Part shown: one piece after another, positions 34,691-44,589 of the stretch | How the letters are laid out: each line of letters begins with the position of its first letter | Position numbering within the stretch: position 1 is the first letter of the stretch | Source: Schistocephalus solidus | Lineage: Eukaryota; Platyhelminthes; Cestoda; Diphyllobothriidea; Diphyllobothriidae | Assembly (NCBI GenBank): GCA_017591395.1 | Contig: WEDG01008757.1 | Coordinates: 1-64,000, forward strand | Reading direction: 5' to 3' | Length of the DNA: 64,000 nucleotides | The notes under the pieces: generated by a model | What the model was told of the DNA's origin: nothing | Databases searched by the model: none | What the model saw: only the letters and a program-made list of their open reading frames with translations | Position numbers and translations under genes: made by a program

Positions 34691-35577
34691 GCATACACAG
34701 CCTTGCGCGGCTAACCCCAGATATGCGTCACTAATTTTTAATTGGCTCATACTCCCCATAACTGTGACCTATTGTAGTGTTGTTTTTATCTCTGACGATG
34801 GACTCCGGCACGAGTTCGAAAGCTCAGAAAAAGGAACACATGGTTTCAATGATAGAGCCGTCTCCTTCATTACTGGGATTGAATAACATCCACTAGATTT
34901 TACATCCGATGCAGCTACCGCAATTGCAAATTAAAAACCCATATTGGTTGCCCATTATTCCTAAAATAGTTTTCTTATGATTTAAAAGACAGACTGGACA
35001 AACCTTTGGATTTAGTACTAAGTATGGATTTACATTATTCGAAAACCCAAAAGACATCTTAGCCAGCAAATGGTGTGCGTATAGTTCCCCGCCTACTAAA
35101 ATAGGAGAAAACCTCTGTAAAATAAGTGAGCTATAATACTGGCCATCGCGTTTCAGTGTTGCATGCAGCGTCTATTTAACGAACGGAATAAACGCCAGCT
35201 GACTTGTTTACAGACTGTATTCTAATAGATCGACTAAATTTCCGTCTAAAATGGATTCTAGATTAATTTCTTAGAAAATCATATTTGGTAGTCGGCCTAA
35301 TACATCAGAATTGTTGGGTTCCATCCAGTACAGTAGGTTAAACTGGTAACTTAAACCAAATGTGATTAAGCTCACGACTCGTGTCGGAGCTCCATAGAGG
35401 CCAACTTAATATAGAACTGTCGAAGTGTGATGGGTCAAACACCTAAGCTTTTCCAGAAAAAATTTCAGGGAGACAAGGTTTATAGGATAGTCTTTATTCT
35501 AGCCGGGAGAATATAATCCCCTCAGTAGACCGATGCAACTGTGCATCAACCCAATCGAGAGCCAGCCGTTGATGTTG
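34691..35577. other. no recognised feature
   Basis: AT-rich, only short frames. It may contain LTR or flank of the gypsy remnant that follows, but no LTR ends were identified. Confidence 0.35.
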
Positions 35578-36850
35578 TCACCCATGGCGCGAGGAGCGTG
35601 ATGGCGCCTGAATCTTCTCCGCGTGCGACCAATTAGCAAAGGACATGTCGAGTGACGTCAAGTCCTTCCCCCTCGACGGCTGATTCGTAAGTGGCGCAGA
35701 CATGCGATTGATGAGGGGTTGAGTGGACCGAAAACGATTTGGATAAGCGGCCGCACGCTTGCGACCACGAGCGCAGTATTCAAGCGGGAAGGATATATTT
35801 GTGCCTAAAAAGACTTGAGTAAGGAGGTGATCAACGAAATTAATGGGACATCCACTGCTAGGGATATAAACAGTACGGACAGAAGAGGTTGTTACGAAAG
35901 AGGTGGTGGAGGAACAGCGACTGAGGAAGAACAGGGGTCTGGGGAGGTCGATGAGCAGGGGGTAGGAGACCATAGGGCACATCCAGAGTAGTGTCTAGGG
36001 CAGCAGTTCTGAGGCGATCCACGCTCCGGTCTCTAAGCGAGTGCCACGCTGGATGCAGAAAGTCTGCCCTTCGACAGACAACTTGAAAGGGACGATCTTA
36101 GGGTGGTTCCAGTGACCGGCAGGAGATATAGTACAATCAGCGGACTGCCTCAGGATGTAGTTTATGAGAGTGAGACTTATTAGCAGTGGGTATTAGGAAT
36201 TTGCAGCCCGCAAGGAGGTGTCTAAAGCGTTTCACTGCTAGGTAGTAAACACAAAGTTGCCATTTAACTGTGATATAGTGCGATTCGGTGAACGACGAGG
36301 GTCTGGAAAATAGGGTCAGGATTGGAATTAACCTGTGAGACGTTGTTGAAGAATCGTGTTGACTGCAACCTTGAAGGCGGTGACCAGGAGGCAGGTAGAT
36401 CCGGTTGGAGCAGAGTGGGTCAGGAAGGTTACGTTGACCAAGACAGCCAACCGTGCCCCAAAACTGCTGCAGTTGATGCTTGGAAGTAGGGTTAGGGGAA
36501 GGCGGGGCGGTAATTCAGGGGTAACAATGACCTTCGAGGGAAAGGGTGAGCGTCAGGTAGAGCCCACCGGGTATCCGAGAACTTCGAGGGAACGGTCACC
36601 TAGAATAAACTTTTAGGATTTTAGGACTGCGCCAAATTACCAAATGCTGTCAAACAGCGCTGAGAGATACATAATAGGTTCTTCGGTGGCAGTGGTAGTT
36701 ATTTAGAGATCGTCGATGTAGAAATAGATGAAATACAGACCAAGAAGATCCTATCTATGAACGGCTGCATGGCTAAGGAGGTGCTGTGGAGTTCAAAAGG
36801 CGTGCAAAGTAACTAAAGGAGGTTGAAGATAGTTGGGATGGTCAGCTCCG
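35578..36850 (-). mobile_element. Ty3/gypsy pol remnant with internal deletion
   Basis: Read on the minus strand from 36,850: end of the RT palm (FIYFYIDDL then a stop, near 36,700), RT thumb (KHQLQQFWGTVG, near 36,460), and an RNase H block (YLAVKRFRHLLAGCKFLI, near 36,215-36,265). The sequence then jumps to the C-terminal part of integrase (RSLEPP, RPFQVVCRRADFL and RSVDRLRTAALD, about 36,140-35,990), so the integrase core is deleted near 36,170. The 134-codon frame 35,982-35,578 follows as the likely polyprotein tail. This is a different gypsy lineage from the 44-46 kb copy. Confidence 0.7.
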
Positions 36851-37159
36851 AAATATCCACCTGTGCACTTGGAACTGATGGAGTGCCTGCGCAAACGGGT
36901 TGTTAAGCTGTCTCATGCAATTGCACTCATCTCCGGATATATGCATATATCTATGGATATAAGAAAAACTGATCACCTCAGGTGTTGGGATGGAATGAAA
37001 GGAAAGGCGATCTCTGGGGAGTATGGTTTAATCATCATCTGACGTTTCACACTCGTTCTTGAGCGCTTCAACAGAGATAGAGAAAATGGAAAATAGATAG
37101 TTTAAATAGGTCTTTTATTACCCACTGCTGAAAGGTAAACCAGGCTCTGTTCTAATTAG
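36851..37159. other. no recognised feature
   Basis: Spacer between the gypsy remnant and the Penelope-like element; nothing identified. Confidence 0.35.
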
Positions 37160-38193
37160 TCATCTCTTGTCTAAGTTGTGTCTGACGGCCTCTTATGGCG
37201 CTGGTAGATCGATCTTGCGGTTGATCGAGTTGGCATCCGATCGCCAGGCCTCGATTATCTCTCTTGCCATTTTGGTTTCGGCTCGACCGACTACTTGTGC
37301 ACTGCCGAAGCTAAATTTATGATTATTTTCGAGGCTGTGCATGGCGATATGAGATCTTACATTTTTCGCTTTACGGCTATAGTTTACTCATGCATGCGCA
37401 ATCTTAGTCGTTTGTCGGTCATACCACAGTAATTGGCCGGAGAGTCTCGACAGTTAACACGGTGAAGAACTCCTGACGTGGCATCAGGCGGTAGCCGCCC
37501 CTTGGGCTGCGTCAGCAAGCGCCGGATCGTGGTCTCTGGTCTGTGTCCAAGGCCCACGGTAAGAGGTCTCGGCATGCGTTCAGTGGCCTCGGAGACGTCA
37601 CGCATGCAAGGCAGGGCACGGAGGATTTCAGGCTTTTGTTTGTTCCCCGACGGTTATCGTGTGGCTTCGATACAAGCATTTTTTTATGAAGGTCTGCAAG
37701 TATATATTTTAGAGAATGATTTGCCATCGGAGCTTTCACCCTCGCAGCTTCTCGGCCTGTGTGCTGCAGTGTGTGTTTATGCGTAGAAAGAGTGCCCGGA
37801 CGCAACTGCATTTATTCTACAGGCGGTGGTTGCTGGTATAGTGAAGGATTTTCTCCATGTTTGTCGCTTTTCCAAGGACGCCGGTGTGTAGGGTTCCATC
37901 TTCCTGCCTCGAAACCTTGACATCGAGGAAAGAGATTTCGCCGTCCTTTTATTCCTCCATTGTAAATTGAATTTCTTGGAAAATTGAGTTAAAGATATTT
38001 TTAATGGCCTCTTTCATGTATCGACGCAGGATGATACAAATGTGTCGTTCACGTAGCACGTCCACAATTTTGGTTTGTGAGACAGAAAGAATCGCATTTC
38101 TATTTCCTGCAGGACCGCCTCTGCGAGATAGCCGGAGATCGGGGTTTCTTGGATATGCTCGCGAACCTGACCGTTAGATGTGAAATACGTGGT
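37160..38193 (-). mobile_element. Penelope-like element, RT end plus GIY-YIG endonuclease
   Basis: Minus strand: RT palm with TPISGYLAEAVLQEIE and the active-site region CYVNDTFV (YVDD-type with one Asp changed to Asn) near 38,030-38,150. A linker follows, then the GIY-YIG-type endonuclease with TSGVLHRVNCRDSPANYCG (37,425-37,485) and DKRLRLRMHEHK. It ends with AREIIEAWRSDANSINRK (about 37,180-37,260). Such elements retrotranspose by nicking with GIY-YIG and priming at the nick. There are several frame breaks. The 5' side is cut exactly where ZF-LINE copy B begins (about 38,194). Confidence 0.82.
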
Positions 38194-38194
38194 T

Positions 38195-38611
38195 AAGGGG
38201 TGTAGGGGTACTAGTTAGGGGTAGCAACACACAGAGAGCATTTGGTCACTCCATTTGTCTCTTACAGGTGGTGGCTCCTCGAAGTTGGGTTCTTCCCATG
38301 GGCCACACCCAGGGCAACCATCACGACCGGCGGGATAAACCAGTTGAGGGTCTCCGGTGTTGTGTGTGCCTCCACACCCGGTATGTCTAACTCCCGAACT
38401 TCCCACCTCCCCCCACTCAAAAAGTCCTACGGTGGGGGCGACAGCAACCCCGTAGGCGGTCCAGGCTACCTCGAGTCATTCTCCTAATAAAACAAAACTA
38501 TGACCCATAGTGGAGTTCGGCAGCCGTCTGAGATGTCCAAGCAGCCCTATTTAGGGACAGCACTGCTTGCCTCCTCGCGGAGGAAGGGGCTAGAAAAGAA
38601 GCCCTAAACAA
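38195..38611 (+). promoter_or_regulatory. ZF-LINE 5' UTR (internal promoter region expected)
   Basis: Shared between copies B and C (43,143-43,602) with scattered differences and an extra roughly 50 bp in C. It includes a strong short stem (CCTCCTCGCGGAGG, 38,570-38,583) about 28 bp before the conserved ATG at 38,612. LINEs usually carry an internal promoter here; no specific element is identified. Confidence 0.55.
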
Positions 38612-38755
38612 ATGCTGGGTCTTACGTTTTATGCAGCCCGCCGCGTCTCGCAGATCGCAAAATACGCGGTCGTTAAAACTCAAACAAACAACAATACTCC
38701 CGTCCCAATCCCCCTCGCCATACCCTCCAGGCTGCTCGGGTGAGTCCACTCACAC

Positions 38756-39540
38756 TAGCGGCCTGGAATGTTCGTTCCCTTTTAGACAATCCTAGGAGCA
38801 ACCGGCCGGAACGGAGGACGGCGCTAGTCGCTCGGGAACTGGCACGCTACAAGGTGCACATTGCTGCTCTGAGCGAGACCCGATTCTCTGAGCAGGGTTA
38901 GCTGGAGGAGGTGGGTGACAGCTGCACCTTGTTCTGGAGCAGCCGGCCGAAAGGCAGACCGACGCGACGCTGGTGTTGCCTTTGCCATCAGGAAAGACAT
39001 CTTGGGACGTCTGCCCTGTCTTCCACAGGGTATCAATGATCGCCTGTTGAACCTCCACCTGCCTCTTCACGGAGACCAGTTCGCCACCATAATCAGCGCC
39101 TACGCTCCCCCAATGACAAGCTCTGATGCGGTAATGGACAAATGCCACGAGGGCCTGCATGCCCTGCTTGCAACTGTGCCGAAGGTGGACAAGTTATTTG
39201 TCCTTGGTGACTTTAATGCCTGCGTCGGGACGGACCACGCTGCCTGGCAGGGAGTGCTGGGTCCCCACGGTCTCGGTAGCTGCAACGATAACGGCCTCCT
39301 TCTTCTGCAAACGTGTGCGGAACAGCGTCTCCTGCTGACCAACACATTCTTCCACCTTCCAACGCGGGAGAAGGCCACGTGGATGCACCTTCGGTCGAGG
39401 CGCTGGCAGTTGCTGGATTATGTTCTCGTTCGAAGGCGAGATCAACAGATGTGCTGGTAACCAAGGCGATCCGCGATGCCGATGGTTGGACAGATCACCG
39501 CCTCATCATCTCCCAGATGAGGCTCCGACTTCAACCCTGA
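38756..39540 (+). pseudogene. ZF-LINE AP-type endonuclease (copy B)
   Basis: Motifs in order: LAAWNVRSLLDN (38,756), ALSETRF (Asn/Glu metal site region), then an in-frame stop at 38,899. After it come [36 protein letters not shown] (39,194-39,238), and [18 protein letters not shown] (39,379-39,432), the C-terminal His/Asp region of the AP endonuclease fold. The 181-codon frame 38,915-39,460 is open. This enzyme nicks target DNA for primed reverse transcription. Confidence 0.88.
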
Positions 39541-39585
39541 CGCAGGCCCCAAGGTAAGTGCCCGCCATATAAGTTAAAGACTCTT

Positions 39586-41215
39586 TTGTTAAGTTTGCCT
39601 GCTCATTTGTTTGATTTAAGCGACCAAATAACCGAGAAACTGGAGAACCTGCATGATCCAGATGATAAAGCTACCGTGGAGACACGATGGTGTCAACTGC
39701 GAAATGTCATCCAGTCCACCGCCCTCGATGTCCTGGGACGCGCACGCTGTCAACACCAGGACTGGTTTGACGACAGTGACGCCGACATCAGCAACTTAAT
39801 AGCGGAGAAGAATGGACTACACAAAGCCTACATGGACCTTCGGACTGACGCCACCAAAGCAGCCTTCTTCATATGCCGCCGCCTTGTACGGCAACGGCTG
39901 CGAGAGATGCAGGACGGCTGGATGATCCGAAAGGCTGAGGAAATCGAGGGGTATGCGGACCGCAATGAAATGAAAAACTTTTTCAAAGCCATCAAGGGGT
40001 CCGCACCGCTGCTCAGCTCTGACGGCACAGCACTGCTGACAGAGAAACCGCAAATTCTGAAGCGCTGGGCCGAGCACTTAAGAAGTGTCCTTAATTGCTC
40101 ATCAGTCATCTCCGATGCTGCCATTGACCGGCGCCCTCAAGTGGACACGAACAATGACCTGGATCTGCCGATATGATCTTTGCCACCGCCAGCTACAATA
40201 GAAGTGCCAGGAGATGCGAACTCACCTATACACTACCTTCATAGATTTGACGGAAGCCTTGGACATGGTGAATCGCGACAGACTGTGAAAAATCATGCAG
40301 AAATTCGGCTGTTCTGAGTGGTTCACGCACATGGTGCATCATCTTCATGATGAGATGACGGCGCGCGTCACTGACAATGGGACGGTATCCGAAGCATTCG
40401 CGGTGACCAAAGGAGCGAAGCAGGGATGCGTATTGGCTCCCACGCTGTCCAGTCTCATGTTCTCTGCTATGCTGATGGACGCCTACCGTTATGAGCAGCC
40501 TGGGATCCGCATCGCCTATAGAACTGATGGACACCTTCTTAAGAGTCGGCGTATGCAGTCTTCAACGTATGTGTCTATGACTACAGTCCATGACTTGCTC
40601 TTCGCGGACGACTGTGCCCTTAACACGGTGATGGAGGAGGACATGTAATGGAGTATTGACCTCTTCGCCGCAGGCTGCGCCGATTTTGGACTAACACTCA
40701 GTACAGCCAAAACGGTTGTCATGCACCAGCCGCCACCCAGCGCGGAATACAATGCTCCTCGAATCAATGTCAACGGTGCTCAACTCAAAAACGTGGAAAC
40801 CTTCGCTTATCTAAGAAGCACGATGTCGCGCAACACGAGAATCGATGACGAGGTTGCCCAATTGATCTCCAAAGCCAGTCAGGCCTTCGGCCGTCTGCAG
40901 GCCTCCGGTTGGAATCGCCACGGTATTCACCGGAACACAAAACTGAAGATGTACAAGGCCGTCGTCTTGACGACATTCCTATACGGAGCGGAAACCTGGA
41001 CCGTCTACTCGAACCAAGCCAGGAAGCTGAATCACTTTCATCCCAGCTGCCTCCGCAGAATACTGGAGCTGAGATGGCAAGACAGGATCCCGGACACGGA
41101 AGTCCTGGAGCGGACCGGAATCCTCAGCATCCATGCCATGCTGAGGCAAGTGCAACTGCGATGGAGCGACCAGCTGGTGAGAATGGACGACGAGTGACTA
41201 CCCAAACGACTTTTC
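39586..41215 (+). pseudogene. ZF-LINE reverse transcriptase (copy B)
   Basis: The pre-RT domain (39,586-40,176: ITEKLENLHDPDD, DWFDDSDADISNLIAEKN, NFFKAIKGSAPLLSS) ends at the deletion near 40,174, which removes the fingers. The palm resumes (40,295-40,648: GAKQGCVLAPTLSSLMF; FADD at 40,601-40,612), stops at 40,646, and the thumb follows (40,721-41,197: [37 protein letters not shown]). Motifs remain close to consensus, so decay is recent relative to other copies. Confidence 0.9.
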
Positions 41216-41229
41216 TACGAAGATGTTTC

Positions 41230-42277
41230 TATGGGCGCTCGCTGACATGGAGGTAAAAAACGACGCGACAATGACGCTTTGAAGAAATCCCTGAAGTATC
41301 TGCAAATTGACCCGGCGACGTGGGAGGACCTCGCCCAGGATAGACCGGCATGGAGAAGATCCGTGAAGACTGGTTCAGCAATCCATGAGGACACGCGGAT
41401 CGCCACCGACAAGGCCAAAAGAGCGGCATGAAAGTCACCAGCACCCCGGACCAACACCGTCAATGCCCAGGCCCTTCCAACCTGCCCGTGATCTCAACGT
41501 ATCTTCCGCACACGATTCAGCCTGGTTGGACATCTTCGGACGCAAGGCACCAACTCTCAGACAATTCCAATTTCTACGTCAAATTCTGCCATCACTCATT
41601 CAGACTCCCGTCCTCCTCACTCCTGGCATCAATTCCATTACTCCTACCATCATAAAGACCACATCCCAATACACATCGCCTGTTACCCCCACCACCGCAA
41701 CCACCGCCGCCGCCGTGCAGTGACCACCACCACCTCCACCAGCGATGGGGATTCTCTCCTTAACTGTCCTCATCGCCACCACACATTTACCTCATGCGTC
41801 GGCGTGGTCGGCCACTTGCGAATCCATCGTACAGAGACTGGTGAACCATGCCCGGAGCACCGATACACAGCAGTGTTCACCGACTCCACTGTCCTCGCGC
41901 ATTCACTCAACGCATGGGCCTATTCGGTCACATGCGCATCCATGACAGCGGAATTCGCTGCAACGCCGACAACACCGATATGCCATGCACAACCTCCGCT
42001 CCTTTCATTCTTACTGCCACTGTCACCCTCACTACCATGAATGACAACCCCCCGGCCTCTACCGATTTCTCCTGCTCACAATGCACCCACAAATTCAACT
42101 CACGCATCGGCCTGGTTGGTCACCTGTGAATCCATCGCACGTAGACTGGTGAACCAGTGCCTGGGGCTCCGACATACAGTCGACGCGCCCGCCTTCACTG
42201 CCCTCACTGCTCCCGCACATTTACACACCGCATGGGTGTATTAGGACACATGCGCCTCCACGACAACCTCCGGTAAA
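41230..42277 (+). pseudogene. ZF-LINE C-terminal zinc fingers (copy B)
   Basis: Linker (LKKSLKYLQIDPATWEDLAQD) then fingers over shifting frames: a decayed first unit near 41,490, a unit near 41,765-41,835 (CVGVVGHLRIHRTETGE), HRMGLFGHMRIHDSG-type near 41,890-41,955, SRIGLVGHL near 42,075-42,130 and HRMGVLGHMRLHDNLR near 42,195-42,274, ending at the stop TAA. Pattern alternates the same two finger types as copy A. Confidence 0.82.
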
Positions 42278-42363
42278 CCGTCTAAGACTAAGCCATATCG
42301 GTGCACACTGCTTACGACAATATATAAACAATATCTTCACCATTATCATGTACCCGTGAATAT

Positions 42364-43133
42364 CACGGTTTCCGCGAAACCGTGGCTTGGAAGGCTGCTA
42401 ATCTGACGCTTACAGCAGACCACGCCGTCGACCCAGTGTATGTGCTGTGTGTCGAGTGGCTGACCAGTGGACTGGGAGTCAGACGGTGATGGCTCCTCCA
42501 TATCCCCTGATTTAATGAATCCTGGTTTGTGAGTTATGATGGTCAGGCCATGCTGTGGCGTGCGAAGACGGGCATACCGACCCGTCAGCCAATGCTCTCA
42601 CTCCCACCTCAGACAACCGACTGGCTCGATGGTGGTCTGAATGTGGGGTTGGGGGAGAGAATGAGGTCGACATGTCAGCGCATTTTCCTCACTATAAACA
42701 ATCTGACGCGCTTGAAACTATCACGGTGCGCTAAAATCCGTGGCTTGGAATGTTGCCAATGGACGGATAACTCGGACCGCGTGATCAGCCCAATGTGTGT
42801 TTTGTGTAGAGTGGCTGACTGGCGGACTGCGAGTCAGGCTGCAATGACTCCTTCTTCATGTGGCCTTTATGGCACTCCCACTCCGTGGGATCCGAGCCAG
42901 GTGTGGTAGTACGCTCAGGGGCCGCTTCGGCCGCGCCAGTCACCTGCGCCCTCTCCCATCTCCGGTCTTCTTGACTCTGTGCTGTCAGTGGTCTCGGGCG
43001 TGGGAGAAGGAGAGTGTGGTAGATGCAGCACAAGTCTATTATCAATTTCAAATAAATCACGCGCAAGTCACCGTCTATGCACCACCATTCTGTGGAGCAT
43101 ACGGTGGACATTGTCGGACTACGACGATTGAGC
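42364..43133 (+). repeat. ZF-LINE 3' region (copy B), two hairpin modules
   Basis: Module 1 starts at 42,364 with an inverted repeat (CACGGTTTC, GAAACCGTG arms); module 2 starts at 42,722 (CACGGTGCG, then CCGTGG). The 140 bp after each hairpin are homologous to each other. The final 240 bp end with the terminal block GGAGCATACGGTGGACATTG. Confidence 0.85.
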
Positions 43134-43142
43134 TCTCGTGTA

Positions 43143-44060
43143 TGAGGGCTGTAGGTGTACTTGTTAGGGGTAGCACCACACAGATAGCATTTGGTCGCTC
43201 CATATGTCTCGTACAGGTGGTGAATGCTCCTGTGGCCGCCTCTAACTGGAACCCAACTCTCATCTGTGCCTCCTCGAAGTAAGATTTTTCCCAGCAGCCG
43301 CACCCCGGGCAACCTTCATGACCGGTGGCTAAACCAGGTGAGGGTCGCCGGTGCTGTGTGTGCCTCCACACCCGGTATGTCTGACTCCCGACCTTTCCAA
43401 CTCCCCCCTCTCAAAAATTCCTACGATGCGGGCGACAACAACCTCAAAGGTGGCCCAGGCTAACTCGGGTCACTCTCCCACTTAAACAAAACCGTGACCC
43501 AAAGAGTTCGGCAGCCGTCTGGGATGTCCTAGCAGTCCTATTTAGGGACAGCACTGCTTGCCTCCTCGCGGAGGAAGGGGCTAGAAAAGAAGCCCTAAAC
43601 AAATGCTGGGTCTTACGACTTCTGCAGCTGGCTGTGGCTCGGAGATCGCGAAATATACGGTCGAAAAACTCAAACAAACATCAATATTCCCCCTCCCCAT
43701 CCCCCGCGCTATACCCTCTGGCTGCTCGGGTGAGTCCACTCACACTAGCAGCCTGGAATGTTCGTTCCCTTTTAGACAATCCTAGGAGCAACCGGCCGGA
43801 ACGAAGGACGGCGCTAGTCTCTCGGGAACTAGCACGCTACAAGGTGGACATTGCTGCTCTCAGCGAGACCCGATTCTCTGAACAGGGTCAGCTGGAAAAG
43901 GTGGGTGCCGGCTACACCTTCTTCTGGAGCGGCCGGTCAAAGGCAGAGCGACGCGACGCTCGTGTTGCCTTTGCCATCCGAAGGACATCGTGGGACATCT
44001 GGCCTGTCTTCCGCAGGGTATCAATGATCGCCTGATGAGCCTCGGCCTGCCTTCAGGGAC
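43143..44060 (+). mobile_element. ZF-LINE copy C, 5' end only
   Basis: Starts about 10 bp after the 3' terminus of copy B, in the same direction. It has the full 5' UTR, the ATG at 43,603 and the endonuclease N-terminus in one frame (43,634-44,035: [24 protein letters not shown], without the stop seen in B). Homology ends near 44,060, about 48 bp before the gypsy LTR at 44,108. Confidence 0.85.
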
Positions 44061-44107
44061 TACGTAGAACCGTAAGTAAGAAAACTATTTTTTTCCAGGA
44101 TGTCACT

Positions 44108-44338
44108 TGTTATGTGTCCAACACAGAAGCTTAGTTGTAAACAAGCCGTGTACTGAGGACCGGAAACAGCACAAGTCAGGAGTCTTAGGGGACACGGCAG
44201 GGTATATGGCAAAGCGGGAATATCATAGGCTGACGGGTGACCAGTCACAACAAAGGTGGTCTGGCCGTGCATATATGACCTTGATAGTTGCCTTTTCGTG
44301 CGCGGGACATCATGTGCAGGCCATGCGGGTCACGTACA
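44108..44338 (-). repeat. LTR of the 44-46 kb gypsy element
   Basis: On the minus strand it runs from TGTACGTGACCC to GACACATAACA, so it has TG...CA ends. It lies on the expected 3' side of the integrase, and a purine-rich AGGGTGGAGG tract sits a few bases upstream, as a polypurine primer would. Related pieces occur at 47,473-47,632 and about 50,009-50,039. Confidence 0.7.
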
Positions 44339-44589
44339 CTGCACGCCTCCACCCTAAAGTGGACAAAATCGGGTAGAGAGGAGGGGAAGATACAGAAAAG
44401 GGAATGAAGTTTATTAATAAATTTTCTAATAGGTTTCGGCCTGTAGACATTTGGAAGGGTTTCCGGATTCTGGTCGATCTTCCCAGGGCGGTATTTCCTA
44501 GCTCTGCGCCGTTTTTCGGAGTCACTGGTTCCTCTGCCCCTACGTTACTGTTGGACGGGGTATGAGGATGATGAAAAATAGACACCTTG

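Larger units (their letters stand above)
38195..43133 (+). mobile_element. ZF-LINE copy B, nearly full length
   Basis: The most complete copy: 5' UTR (38,195 to about 38,611), AP endonuclease, RT, fingers and 3' region with both hairpin modules (42,364 and 42,722). The terminus lies near GACGATTGAGC at 43,123. The 5' end is defined by alignment with copy C (both start GTAGG(G/T)GTAC at about 38,198 and 43,152). About 365 bp are deleted between the pre-RT domain and the RT core at about 40,174, so the family's full length should be near 5.3 kb. It has a stop in the endonuclease (38,899) and several frame breaks. Confidence 0.88.

Noticed and set aside
38498..38749. Minus-strand frames of 77-83 codons in the ZF-LINE 5' UTRs (also 43,444-43,677)
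   Set aside because: Antisense shadows of the 5' UTR and endonuclease start. Their conservation follows from the two copies being related.
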